From Gymnopus androsaceus JB14 (taxonomy: Eukaryota; Basidiomycota; Agaricomycetes; Agaricales; Omphalotaceae), in assembly GCA_009733575.1 (NCBI GenBank), contig ML769655.1:28147-92146 (forward strand): a DNA stretch of 64,000 nucleotides, given 5' to 3'. A model generated the notes under the pieces. That model saw only the letters and a program-made list of their open reading frames with translations, made no database searches and had not been told where the DNA came from. Below are positions 32,394 to 44,324 of this stretch, in pieces; positions within the stretch are counted from its first letter, which is position 1, and every line of letters starts with the position of its first letter. A program made the translations under genes and the position numbers.

Positions 32394-33770
32394 ATGACAC
32401 CAGAAGAGTCAGAACAAATCGCATCTGCTGTGACTGTATTGTTTCAAAATATTTCTATCCTAATATTTGCAATTGGACTGTTTGGTAAGTGATGTATATA
32501 ATGGTCATTGAGGAGCACTTATTAATGAGATTCTACCAGGTATTTACATACTGGCATTCACAATTAGTATGCTTATCATCTGGTGCGTATCGTAATAGAT
32601 CTTAAAGTCGTCAGAATCTGGTGAACTAACACCTACGTATCCAAAACCACACAGCAGGCAAAGAGAAAATAACGGATGGGCACATAAAGCCATGATTGCA
32701 CTCCTTCTGGCAGGATTTACAGTGACCACACTTTCCACTTGCGCACTTATTGCATTCGCTTTGTCCCTTGTCAAGTTTGGCTTGATGGTGTCACTCTCAG
32801 GGGGTGTATTAGCACAAGAAATGGCTGCCACCTTCCAAGCCACTGTACCGGATATCTTACAAATCTGGTCTGGGAATTTTGTTGTGAGTTCTGCATAAAT
32901 GCTTTATTGTGGGCATCAAAACTGATATTTTATACAGTACTTAATTGCTGATACAGCTATTACTTGGAGAGCTTGGGCACTATGGGCAGAAACTAGGTTG
33001 ATTAAATTGATATTGCTGATTAACCTGCTGGCAGATATTGGTCATTCTTTTTCTATATGTTCCCGACATATACATTGACATTGGAGACTAATCAGGTGTC
33101 AACATTGCTGATGCTGTTGTTGACTTTAAAGTCATCAGTGCAACTTTTAATCTGAACCCTGAAACCTTGGATTGGGTTGGTATTTCACTCAATTTGACGG
33201 TAAATATTGTGGCAACGTTATTGATAGCTTATCGGGCATGGTGGGCATTGGGCGCCTTGTTCACTTTCAAGATACTTATTACATGTGTTGTTTTAGGACA
33301 CATCATCAATCAACCCATGCAATTTTGCGCAATAAGAAAACACAAGTGCAAGCAATCCTTCTACTTATGGTTGAGTCTGGTGCAATTTTTGGTGTGATAC
33401 AGGTTTGTGATTTTCTCGAGTGTCAGGAGATACCTGGAGTTATGATTTGTTATATGAAAAGGTCATCATCATTATCATTGTTGTACTGGACATTCATGCA
33501 GCCCACCCATCACCTGTTGAAATTGCCAACTCCTTTTTTGTGGAATTATATACATACGGTGCTGTAAGTCTGATTCTATTCTGTTATCCGGTTATAACAT
33601 TTGACATGGATTATTCAATCCAAATTCAATCTGTTTTTCTTTGATATATATAGGCCCTGAATCCAGTTGCCATTCTTATCTTGATCCAAACAGGAAACAC
33701 CTATGAGCACAGTTTTCATTTGGAAGATATCCCCTCCCTGGAGATTAATTCAGTCCTAAATAAGAGCTAA
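32394..33770 (+). CDS. Multi-pass membrane protein, unnamed agaricomycete family
   Basis: About eight exons with short GT-AG introns from ATG 32394 to TAA 33768-33770. Membrane segments read: ISILIFAIGLFGIYILAFTI, ALLLAGFTVTTLSTCALIAF, YLIADTAITWRAWALWAETR, LILLINLL, ISLNLTVNIVATLLIAYRAW, QAILLLMVESGAIFGVIQ and LNPVAILILIQTGNTYEHSF. The IADTAITWRAWALW block and the NxxAT-LIAYRAW block are typical of a large set of agaricomycete seven-pass proteins of unknown function. The third exon from the end could not be placed exactly (about 33400-33470). No damage is obvious. A receptor-like role is often guessed for such proteins but is not shown by the sequence. Confidence 0.7.
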
Positions 33771-34240
33771 ATAAATCAATATTGCTAGACCATGGAGTTC
33801 AGGTTTTGCTTGGGTTTTGCGATTTTTTTTTTTTGATTTCAATTTGATTTCCTTGTTCTTGGATAGAGTACCTGTCAACTTTTTGTTCAAGATATGGAGA
33901 GATTAGGGAATCTGGCTGTTTGCTGCCATATCTGGTTCCGTCTCTATTTCAGTACATGCGCTTGATGCACTTTTTTTATATTTGAGTTTATCTGTAGTTA
34001 TTGTTTGGCTATTTGGTTAATAGATATTGTAGATAGTTCATCCTATCATTAGAAATAGTATATCTTGTACTTTGAAGTTATCCCCTGCGCATTTACTAGG
34101 GCTTACCTGCTATAGACCAAAGTGAAATCATTTTTCTCAATTTTATTCCAACACTTTTGTCACTTTGTGCCATTTTTGATATATTACTCTGCTCTTACTG
34201 GTCTAAGAAATCTGGTTGAGGAAATACTCAAATTATTTTC
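33771..34240. other. Intergenic, AT-rich
   Basis: No gene seen. Confidence 0.4.
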
Positions 34241-34377
34241 CATCAGCAAAACCTGAGTATTCTGTACAAAGCCCACAGCACTTATAGCACCCTTAGCAAG
34301 GCACCCCTCCATCAGAAAATCTGTATTCTCACTGGAGAAAACCAATAGATTTGGAGCATCTATGGAGCAAGGTTGGG
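34241..34377. mobile_element. ATCAGCAAAACCTG-family remnant, copy 3
   Basis: Starts CATCAGCAAAACCTGAG. A second, diverged start at 34310 (CATCAGAAAATCTGTATTCT) is followed by CACTGGAGAAAACC and TGGAGCAAGGT, which match one arm of the element at 12023-12194 read on the other strand. Probably two decayed or nested members. Confidence 0.6.
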
Positions 34378-34379
34378 TT

Positions 34380-34625
34380 CAGAGCTCAGTCGAAAGCAGA
34401 AACTACCATAATCTGAAAAGAAGTACATTGTACCTACTTAGATGCGTGAATGAAATAATTTCCTAATAATATTCAATCCACCTTGATCAATGATTCACTT
34501 TCCGTTCACAAGTCCTTCAGTTTCGGACTTGTAGATTGTAGGGAGACTTAGCCCTGCCAGAAGGCGAGGCTCGTAGCGCACACATTGATACACATTTCCA
34601 AACCGAATACTCTGCGATGGTAGCC
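34380..34625. repeat. Dispersed repeat R1, copy 2
   Basis: See 23406-23660; close match across the length. Confidence 0.75.
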
Positions 34626-36270
34626 GTGGTTTACTCGTGTTCATATCCGATAATACCACTGCAAGCACTTATACTCGTACATGTCCAGTTCATATATCAT
34701 TGATGCTGCTGAACAGGTGCTTGTCCGATTCCCTAGTACTTACCGTCACCTGGTACTTTTGCATTAATGTTATTTTAAGTTTTATATGTGATTATTATGG
34801 ACCCAACTTGCCTCTGAGGCCGTGGCCGTATTGGCATGCCTTTCTCGTCGAATGCGCTATCCCGAATCCCGGTTTGTTGTCATTCGCTCCCGATAACATG
34901 GATCCAGATACAGCGGACGAGGATTTGTGCGGTGCACCTGCAGAATCTGGAACAGAGAAAAAGTCCAATCCCTGAGAGGATTGAACTCCAGGTAAAGGGA
35001 TCCATACAGTTGTTCGGGCACTATAATCATATCAAAAGGCACATTTAAAATTTCGATGGTAATTCTCGCTTTGACCTGCGAATTCTGGGCGCTTAACCCT
35101 TGACACCTCTCTGCCAGTGTCTCCCATTTGACTCTACACCTTCCTCGGTGTCTTTCGCAACCGGGCGGATATGTGCTGAGCCTTTTGTATCTCGGCAATC
35201 TGTTTACCGGATTAAGAGAGAAAATACATCCTGGACTCCACTTTGACTCAGACACCCCGACTCGAGACAAATATACGCTATGGGCTAGCACCGTATAGCT
35301 TGGTACAAACCCTGCGACGTCAACACTTCTCTTCTCAAGGCCTCTGGATTAAAGTGAACGAAATATCAAACAGGACGAGAAGACAGAAATCCGAAGGGAA
35401 AAAAAGATGCAAGTACGGTGCAGATGCATTTAACACAACTGTAGATAGCCAAGCCCATAGCATCTTGGGAGAGGACAGGGCTTAACACCGCAAAATGTGA
35501 GCGAATGAGTGAATGAGAGAGACAGCCCAAAAAGAAAGACCAGTTCAGCTGAAATTCAACTTCGAAAAAGAATGAAGGAATGTGCACAATACGTCCTTCC
35601 CATCCAATACATCCATTAGTCAAGCAACCTCGACCAGTCGAAAGAATGCAAGCATCCCGTCTCCGCGGTTCACGTTGGTACGCTCAGAGTCGGAGCCAAG
35701 TTGGAGCAGCATCCCAAATTCCAAAAAACACAAGCATTGAGACAAACGCGCTGTCACCCAAGGACACAAATTGTTTATGGATATATATTCGTCTTGGTAG
35801 AACCGTATTCTATTCCGAGCCCAAGATTGCAGACGGTAAATACCTCATATGCACGACTCGAATCGAATCCCTGGGACTCGGCGGGCTCGGGGCTTGTTAA
35901 GCTTTACTTTAAGATGCCTTGACGGTGCAAGCTCTCTAGACATACGTTTTTTTGAGAACCTTAGAAGGGAAGGGATCGGCTAGACGTGAGCGGAACTTCA
36001 TGCAAGGGTGAAGCGAAGGAAGGAAGGAATAGATACACTCAATTAATTGACAACAAAGGAAAAAAAAATCGTAAAACGTACCCAGATCCCCGCATCACAT
36101 CCCGAGCACTACTGCGCGCGGGTTGGCAGTGTAAACCAAGTGTGAATACGCACTCCATCATCGTAGTTGAAATTTTGAATGCGAGATCTGAAGGTTGAGA
36201 TCGATGACACTGATTTGTACAAGTGTCAGGTGTTTGACGTTGGCGTGAGGACTCGATGTCTTCTGTCTCT
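34626..36270. other. Long gene-poor stretch with repeat fragments
   Basis: No convincing gene. 34616-34668 matches the tandem units at 44602-44833 (GTGTTCATATCCGATAATAC). 35043-35080 and 36072-36140 match 41703-41745 and 41930-41995 (GAGCACTACTGCGCGCG), so 41.7-42.0 kb looks like a shortened version of this stretch. Confidence 0.5.
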
Positions 36271-36706
36271 TACAGCTGTTTACGAAATTGTAGCATAGTT
36301 TTGGCGAAACTCTCCTTACTGTTTTTATTTACAACCAAACAAGACGACGTCATGCCGCAGCCTACTGTGAGCCCCAACGCCTCTGCTCAATGCTCCACGT
36401 CGCGGTCACCTGCGTATATTTACAGCCAAGTCCAGAGAATTGAGCTTCCTCGGCCTACCACCAGTTAGGTCTTTTGTGACTTTCCCGGTCTCTAGCACAT
36501 TCGCCTTCACCCTGCTGACTGTCGATTGGGAAACGTGAAATTTCGAGCTGTAGTTTGGACTTGGTTTTCAGTCAACGAAAGAGTGTAGATTTTTTCTTTT
36601 GCAGTTGGATGGATGTAGCGAAAATTGCGGTGGCGTGTTTGGTTGTAAATAAAATTAGTAAGGAGAGTTTCGCCAAAACTATGCTACAATTTCGTAAACA
36701 GCTGTA
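36271..36706. mobile_element. 436-bp inverted-repeat DNA element
   Basis: Two inverted arms of about 70 bp (36271-36340 and 36637-36706) that differ at about three positions. They start TACAGCTGTTTACGAAATTG. Ends TA-CAGC...GCTG-TA suggest a TA target duplication, and the first seven bases are the same as in the intronic element at 7788. The interior has no coding capacity. Confidence 0.85.
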
Positions 36707-37760
36707 AACCCTGAAAGAGACGAAACTTGAGTTAGTTAGATCACGCGAGGCTTTATGAATTAGACTGACCACGTCCCATGTTGTCATTTGCTGCCTGCTA
36801 TGCCAATCGTCCATGCATGCATGAATTTACTGTACATGTTCAGCATCGACATTTGTCCACGGTGGTCGTTTCGATTCAATGCGTAGTTGAAAAATATACA
36901 TATAGTCCCAGTCGAGCAGCGAGCGTTATGTTGCGCTGATTGCAAGCACTTGTATTCGTGGTTGGCGTTAAAGAAAGAAATACGGACCGCCGGCTAAATT
37001 TTTTTTAGCTTTCTCCTATCCTTTCTTGTTTCGTCGATTCTGAATCTCTAATGCGTTCGATGTATCCAATCTTTATCGATACACTGCAGATCGCGCCGTA
37101 TAATCTATCTGCACCCCTTTAAGACTCAAGCTCGACGTCGACCCAATTTCCTCTACATATATACTAAATTCGAAACTCTCGGACTCTTGGACTCTCGGAC
37201 TGATTGTCGACTAATTGCATATTGGCTCAAAACAAAGATAACATCCTTCCCAATTCAGTTCACGCTCTACTGAATCATGACTGACGCGTTATAGGGGAGT
37301 TGCGGCGAATTGAGTCTAGTTATCTGAAATTATCGGAACTTATTTTCTACGTAGCCACGACATATGCCAGTGTACCCTGAGTATGCCCATGGCCATTCAT
37401 CAATTGTACAAGTTTGAGCTTGACACCCGTCATTGATTTATGGACGCGAGTTTCGAACCTCTGCGAACTGTTCCCTTGAGAGAAACCTGCAGACGCTAAG
37501 AGTGTCGGTGAGTGTATAGTAATTAATCAAGTAATATGAAGCAGAACGATTATCCTAGGAATCGTATATACTGCCACGTACTTCTATATAGTTTTGCATT
37601 CAATAAACTAAACAGTAGTTCGGCTCCCAAGTCCAACAACGACTCTTCAGTGACATGTCTACTATGTCTCTGACTGGATCTAACTCCGATGGCAAGATTA
37701 AGTATATGTTCAGAGCTTGCAAAGGGAAGCTTTAAAAGAAGTTGAGTTTTTTCACGTTGT
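36707..37760. other. Intergenic
   Basis: No gene seen. CTCGGACTCTTGGACTCTCGGACT at 37178 onward is a short 10-bp tandem repeat. Confidence 0.4.
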
Positions 37761-37763
37761 CTC

Positions 37764-39248
37764 ATGTCTGTCCTTCCTCCCTCAGGATTCCAAGTCTCCC
37801 AAATGTAAGTGATCGCTTCGCATATCCATGGGCGGAAATTCCTACCTACAAGATTTGTAGATCTGGTCCTCTGGTTAGACGAACCTTCCATTGTCCTTGT
37901 ACATTTTTGATCGAGTTTAAACAGGTTGTCGCATACACTCTGAACTGGGGACTCTTTGGGACACTTTCGGTTCAGATATGTGCGTTAATTTTCTTCTACA
38001 GAGCACTTCATACACCCCTTCCGCCACTTGTTCCGAACATGTCCCTCATCCACGTTTATAGACCTCTATTACCTTGCTTTCCCCACAGATCGTACAGCCG
38101 TTAAATGCGTTGTGTATACCATATACATCCTTGAAATTGTACAAACAGTACTCGTCTCCCACGATGCATTTGCGATTTTTGGATATGGGTTTGGGAACCT
38201 GGAGAGTTTGACGGATATGCACCTTGATTGGCTTACAGTGCCAGTCATGAGCGGAGTTGGTCAGTGTGTCTTCATTCCCTCCAAGGAGAAACATCTGTTG
38301 ATTCTCTTCTCATAGTGGCCTTCATTGGGCAGGCTTTCTATGCCTATCGTATCCTAGCTCTGTCCAAGTCTCCATTTGTGCCTGGATTTATTGTACTGGT
38401 GCATTGATTCTTATGAAAACGATTGGCAAAGAAGCTGGATTCTAATGCTTCCTTCCCTACTAACAGATTTCGCTCACGAGCTCAATAGCAGCACTGATGA
38501 CAGGTGTTTACAGTTTTCAAGGTCAGTAGTAGTCACTTTTAATGCTCTCATAAGCTCATGTGCATATAACTAGCCGGTAATGTCATTGCTCTTGAGCTAA
38601 TTCCGAAGACAAGGATTGTGGTCGGTGTAAGTAGAACATTGTCCAGCGTACTACGACACTGAAATTGATGATAGATCTGGTGCGGAGGAGCAGCGCTGGG
38701 AGATATCATTATTGCCATATGCATGACCTATTATGTGTGGAACAAATCTTTTCGACTAATGATTCCGTGCTCAAAATAGTCTCTTCGGCTCTAGTTATCT
38801 CAGAAAGACTCTGGTTTCGCCGATACACATGCTCTAGTGACCAAGTTCATTCGCCTGACCATTGAGACGGGGTCTGTAACGGGTAAGTATTTGCTTCATG
38901 TCCATCTCATTCATCCAACTTATCAGTAAACAAGCCGCAGTCGCTCTCCTGAACCTCGTTCTCTTCTTCGCCTGTCCAGGGACCGGATACTACGGCGCCC
39001 TTGCGCTTTGCATGCCTAAATTATACGCAAACGCCGTACTCACGATCCTCAATGCTCGCTTTAAAATTTTGGGTGGACGAGCAACCTACATTTCGACCTC
39101 TGATGCACATGACAGTGTTCCGACTCGCATTCGCTTTCAAATCCGTACAGCTTCGAGTGACGCCGAACTGGGAACACTTGGCTCACGTCGAACTAATGCT
39201 TCTTTGGGCGCTGAAATAGGAAGACTTGGTCGAGTTAGACGTGCATGA
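37764..39248 (+). CDS. DUF6534-type seven-pass membrane protein
   Basis: Multi-exon. The likely first exon gives MSVLPPSGFQVSQ (ATG 37764); its joint to the next is not settled. Then TLNWGLFGTLSVQI and, after the intron about 37979-38061, YLYYLAFPTDRTAVKCVVYT, ILEIVQTVLVSHDAFAIFGY, LDWLTVPVMSGVG; FIGQAFYAYRILAL; ISLTSSIAALMTGVYSFQ; IWCGGAALGDIIIAICMTYY joined to LSQKDSGFADTHALVTKFIR and LTIETGSVT; and AVALLNLVLFFACPGTGYYG with NAVLTILNARFKILGG. The 'Q-YLYY-FP-D' block, the 'GG-A--D--IA' block, the 'ETG' block and the closing 'N-RF' are the signature of DUF6534. Function unknown; plasma membrane location inferred. Confidence 0.78.
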
Positions 39249-39959
39249 ACGAACATCTGGTAACATTCATTCATGTCATTCACGCCCACCGAGACACGGA
39301 ATGTAGGCGCGTCTATGAGCGGAGCAGTTACAGCGCGATGGATGGGTGACTCGAAGTCTTGGATGATAGACATGCATTTGCGGCGGGGGACTGGAACTTG
39401 AAGGGGAGGAGATTACGCCGAAATGTTTGTGGGTGACGCTTCATGGAGTGAGCTCGAGTTCGTGCTACATTGTAAAAATTAGCACTAGATTAACCTGGTG
39501 GAAGGAGAAAAACTTGAAACGAACAACGCATCGTGCATGAGACAATCTGCGTATCACTGCTCAGGGCCTTCAATATCGGTTATGGCTCCACTGAGGCACT
39601 GATCTACGACCGAGTCCATCGTGTTTTGCATGCGGAATCCCGTGAAAACTCTGTAAGGGTCTGACAGTTCTTCAAAGGTCCATCTCCAAGAACCCGAAGT
39701 GTACTAAAGAAATTCACCAAAAGCAAAGTGGGGAGCGCCCGAGACGGGCATCCAGCCCATTTTCACACCCGATAGAACGGGCCTAATGGGGTTTCGTCCG
39801 TCTGTAGCCACTGATCTCTCTGCGGTGCTACGAACTATTGGTATCGGGTGAAGCCTAAGGACATGGAACGATCTAACGGGCGCGTATTATTTGACGCGCA
39901 TTTTTAGCGCCCATTGTTATGGCGGCAGTCGGCGTCAGGATTCATGCTATCCGACCACC
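39249..39959. other. Intergenic
   Basis: No gene seen. About 39870-39915 resembles the promoter at 21504-21580. Confidence 0.4.
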
Positions 39960-41503
39960 ATGTACTTCACCGCTATCTTTCCAGAGGAACTTGTTGAGGC
40001 TCTAGTGAAATGAATCTCATCTGATGTCGAAACAGTCTTCATGGAGCCCCAAATAACACCACTCAATCGCTGGAAGTATGCGAACAAAAACCTTATTTCT
40101 TTCTCCGTAGCCAATCGCAAGCTCCGACGAATATGTTTGCCATTCCTGTTTGCATGCGTTAAGATAGAAGTAGGCAAAGATTCAGGGAGACTCACAGATC
40201 AGTGTATTGCCAACGAAGCATTTGCGTTAGCTATCAGGTAAGGAGCATTCCTTCTCGTCAGCGGGCACTACTTAGTGAATATAGATCACTTCATCTTCGT
40301 TCGTCTTCTGAACCAGAGGAATAGTCGTACACTTCTGTCTTCTCCTTCCCTCATTTGCGAAATCTCTCCCAAATCAACATGGGACGCTCAAGGGTTACAC
40401 TCAATATTCCCTTGCTCACCGCTATAAATTCACACCCCGTCTCGACCATTATCGTTCCATCATTGGCGCATTTTGACACAGCTTTACTTAAGGCTGAGTT
40501 ACGACCTTCAGATCTAACAAAAATCGTCTTTTTCCCGAACAGGGTTTGCAACGACAACGATTACAGCGAGGTTGAAAAATATCTTATGTTTGGCGTGCGC
40601 GTAAATCATCTATATATAAAAGAAACCGCACTGCTCGATAGGTCATTCGGGGGCCGGAAGTTTACTGGCCTCCGCGAGCTGCATATTAACCTAGACGCAT
40701 CTCCCATCACCGTATCTTGGCTTTCTGACTTTGCCCATGGACATCCACTACTGAGGAAAATCAGCTTTTCACGATATTCTGTGCGTGGAGCCATGCACCG
40801 TGATACTATACTTCCTTTCATCAAGCCATTTGTTGAGGAAGCTGGGGACGAAGGAGAGATAAAAGGTTTTGCCATTACCCGGGTAGACCCAGGTTCCAAA
40901 GTTGTGACCGAAGGACCATTCTCAGAGTGGTATATCACTGGGTTGCATTTAAGGATTTCGCAGTGGTCGGCGGGAAGGATCCTGAATCGAGCGCATACTT
41001 TCTTCCCTCGAATTGAAATATTTACTATGGACCTACCAATGCTGTATGTTATTTACTTTTTTCCCTCTTGAAAGGTGTGGTGATTAACTTTGCCCTCATA
41101 GGATGAACTTATCAGCTCGCTGCATGTTTTTTCTTCTCTCCGGGTTGTGGGCTTATTGCGTCCATACAGGCTTCTGACCTTTAATGATCAAGCCCTATTG
41201 TCTGAGCCTCCGGGTCATGTAGAAGTTGAATCTGCGATAATCCAATATACATCCCGTATTGCACAACGGATACCTACTATCGAGGGCTTCTTCATCAACG
41301 GTCTTCGCGTCGGGCGGGGGGAAAGTTTCTGAAAGGATGGCTTGTTGTGAAAGGTACTGATGAATGCCAAATCCAAATTGTAGGCTCCCTCCACCATCAA
41401 GTCAGATCTTTTCGTCGGATTGGAGCTCAGAATTGGGTTGCTTCGCCTCCTCTAGAGAGTCCGCCATTGTATACTAGAGACTTCACCTTACCCTTTTATG
41501 TAT
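39960..41503 (+). pseudogene. F-box-like family 2, copy 3, dead
   Basis: Very close to the gene at 21581 in all three exons and introns. A TGA at 40011-40013 cuts the frame after 17 codons (AAATGCATC in the sister copy reads AAATGAATC here). A one-base loss at about 41325 in the last exon ends the tail early (GLRVGRGESF then stop). No DUF1349 gene lies beside it. Confidence 0.88.
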
Positions 41504-42356
41504 AATGTTTCCTTGTGATAAACTTCTAGACGGTGACTGTTGACTCAGGGTTGTGCCAAAAAATACAGAAAATTGATAAGTCAGAGCGGGAGCCCGCCTT
41601 TGAAAGCTTAAAAACGTGAGAAATTCAGAGCAAACAACGAGGCGGAGTGAAATGATTGGAAGATCCCCTATACATAGATACCGTAACAAAGATCTAGAGG
41701 CATGATTCTAAATTTGGATGGTAATTTTCGCTTTGGCCGAAAGCCGCGGAACCTTCAACTTCAGCCCTAACACCACTTATGCTACTTGTCCGACAGAAGT
41801 CCCATTGTCACAGATATCATCCTTTCCTTTGGCTGGATTCCTTCTGAAAGGCCGTGACGATGCAAGGATGTGTTGGAAAGGGAAGCGGGAAGTGCCATAT
41901 TAAAAAGTCATTCAATCGACGATGAACGATACAACGAACCCAGATCCACCTGAGCACTACTGCGCGCGCGTTGACAAGATAAATCAAAACGAAGCTGTGG
42001 AAGCTCGGGGGAATCGGCATATGATCATGACAGCGGGGTTGACCGTTTGACCACGCTCGGTCATAACGGTCTTATAAGCGCTCGTAACGACTTACATAGG
42101 CCAAATGCGACTACTTTGAGTATATTAGGTGGCATCATGAGTTATATGAATGCACAAGTGCGTAAATAGTAAGCCTACGCTATATCATTCGCGTAATCTC
42201 TTGTACGAGGCTGAGTAACTTCTCGCAAAACTCTATCGAGTTCGAAAACAGATTACCAAGGTCTCGAGTGCCATTTATCAGCCTTCCAAACAAGGTAATC
42301 ATGGAGTACTCATATATGAGAGTCGAAATAGAAGCCACTCCCTCTCATCCCCAATC
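41504..42356. other. Intergenic with repeat fragments
   Basis: No gene seen. 41703-41995 carries pieces also found at 35.04-36.14 kb. Confidence 0.4.
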
Positions 42357-43598
42357 ATGTCTCAAAAAGTTCTTTTTCTAGAGAGAAGCAAAGGCCCTTT
42401 CGTGGTAGCCAATGCCCCCATCCTGAAGCCTGGTCCCGGGCAGGTCTCTGTTAAAGTCATCAGTGCTGCTCTGAACCCAGTTGATTGGAAAATCCAAGCA
42501 TATGACTTCTTCGTCCAGAACTATCCTGCAGTTCTTGGTACAGATGTTGCTGGCGATGTGGAAGAGATCGGCGAGGGTGTCGAAGGCTTCGCCAAAGGCG
42601 ACAAAGTGTACGTTTACAACCTTTTCAGGCCGTATGGCGGGCTGATACCCATTTATCAGCTTCTTCCAGGGCTACTTTGTTAACGAAATGGCTGGCTTCC
42701 AGCAGTACACTCTGATTCCCGCTGATATCGTTGGCAAGGTCAGTCATTTGTCTACTACTTGTATAACGCATTCTTAGACCTGGTGTAGATCCCTTCCAAC
42801 ATCGACTACGCACAGGCTTCTTCAATTCCTCTCGGATTCACCACTCCCGCTATTGGTATCATGTCCGAAAACGGATTGGCTCTTAATCCTTCCTTTGATT
42901 CCAACGTTAGTTTTTCCGGAAAACCAGCGTTTGTTTTTGGGGGTAGCACATCAGTTGGCCAATATGGTTCGTCATTCATCTCATTGTCAGCTATGGTAAG
43001 TGTTCTCACCCATTTGCGTAGCAATTCAAATCTTCAAATTCCTTGGGTTCAGCACCATCGTCACATATGCCTCTGCCAGACACACCGATTTCTTGAAATC
43101 CCTCGGTGCCACGCACGTCATCAATCGTGCAGAGGTTTCTGTCGATAATCTGGCGGAGGCCGTCAAGAAAATTGCCAATGCACCAATTGAGAACGCTTTC
43201 GACGGAGTTGGAGACGACGCTTCTCTAGCTGCTTGCCTTGATTCTCTTGCTGAAGGAGGAAAGTTGGCCTCGGTCAACCCAGAAGCTAAAGATCGAGGAG
43301 ATGGAAAGAAGGTGTTCACGATCTTTGGAAGTTCGCATGCACCCCAGAACAGGAACTTTGGTCGTACTTTGTGGAAGCACTTGCCTAAAATGGTACAGGA
43401 TGGAACGATCGTGGTGAGTTATGACACAATACTCGTACTTATGCCTTCACGCTTCTGATATTTAACCCACTTATTTAGCCCAACCGTGTGGAGAAACTCC
43501 CCAATGGTCTTGCTGGAATCGACGACGGGTTTAAGAAGATGAAGGGCAATCAAGTTAGTGGTGCTAAATTGATTGTTTTCCCCCAAGAAACAGTCTAA
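42357..43598 (+). CDS. Medium-chain dehydrogenase/reductase, zinc-free quinone/enoyl reductase type
   Basis: Five exons: 42357-42607, 42660-42738, 42789-42966, 43022-43413 and 43479-43598, all GT-AG and in frame, giving about 340 residues, the family's usual size. N-terminal GroES-like fold: GPGQVSVKVISAALNPVDWK, YPAVLGTDVAGDVEEIGEGV, FAKGDKVFFQGY, FQQYTLIPAD. Rossmann NADPH-binding part: FVFGGSTSVGQYAIQIFKFL, TYASARHTDFLKSLGATHVI, AFDGVGDDAS, then GGKLASVNPEA. Catalytic zinc ligands are lacking, as in ToxD/quinone-reductase-like members. It reduces a C=C bond or quinone with NADPH; the substrate cannot be told. Intact. Confidence 0.88.
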
Positions 43599-43869
43599 TG
43601 AGCGTCTTGGCGGTTTAACGGGCCAGTGCACCGGAAGGAATAGTAATCTTGTTTGTCCTACTCAAGACATACGTGAATGAAATAATTTCCGAAGCAATTC
43701 TTCAATGATTCGATTTCCGTTCATAAGTCCTTCAGTTATGTGTGGTTGGACTTGCAGATTGTGGGTGACCTAAGCTTGGAAGGTGGGGCTCGTAGCGTAC
43801 ACAATCGTGCTGTCACTGCGAAGGGCACCTAAGTTCGCTTGCCGGTAGCCTAAAGGAAATTGGTAGGAC
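43599..43869. repeat. Dispersed repeat R1, copy 3 (partial)
   Basis: From about 43670 to 43810: GAATGAAATAATTTCC, TTTCCGTTCATAAGTCCTTC and GGGGCTCGTAGCGTACACA match R1, with a short insertion in the middle. Confidence 0.65.
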
Positions 43870-44324
43870 TCACGAAACATTAACAGCTTCAAAGAGCACC
43901 GTCAAATCACTGTGATAACGAAAGAGATACTGTTAGCTCAGGGTGTTCAGTTTTTGCTGAGAGCGGAATCAACGTACGGGCGGAACCCAGGGATGGTCAC
44001 TACAGCACCGTCAGCCGCAAAAGCTGAAAAGTTGCCATACACAAAGGTAAAGTCGCCCTCGGGGTCGGTAATCGCGAGGTTAAATTCGCTTGGGTCTGAG
44101 CCCGGGTCGGTCATGTTTAAAGTCCAAGTGAGGACCACGTCGCTTCCGGATACTATGGGAGCACCCGGGGTGAGGGGTGTGGGTGCATTAAGCGTGAGTG
44201 CGGAGGTGAGGGAGACAACTCCGGTGAGGGCCCCGAGAGTAGTGAAGAGGCTGGATATACCATACAAAACAGTCAGACATTGAATATAAGATGGGATTTC
44301 AACGTACCTTCGAATGAAGATCAT
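43870..44324 (-). CDS. Small secreted Kre9/KNH-like protein
   Basis: Three exons from ATG 44324. MIFIR joins to SLFTTLGALTGVVSLTSALT (signal peptide), then LNAPTPLTPGAP, SDVVLTWTLN, DPSEFNLAITDPEG, VTIPGFRP. Splicing the last intron (GTACGT...ACAG) gives PDLTVLFEAVNVS and a stop at 43870-43872; without that splice the frame would end at 43947. About 110 residues. The 'P-G-----I-WT' layout is that of the Ser/Thr-rich Kre9/Knh1-like family of secreted fungal proteins, some of them linked to beta-glucan. No GPI anchor or Ser/Thr tail is seen. Confidence 0.68.

Noticed and set aside
34857..35291. 144-codon minus-strand frame
   Set aside because: Composition is not coding-like, no splice structure, lies in repeat-fragment sequence.
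37550..37891. Minus-strand gene
   Set aside because: It is the reverse of the start of the DUF6534 gene on the plus strand, with no motif of its own.
43947..43989. Unspliced C-terminus of the small secreted protein
   Set aside because: A good GTACGT donor and ACAG acceptor give a longer, more natural end at 43870.
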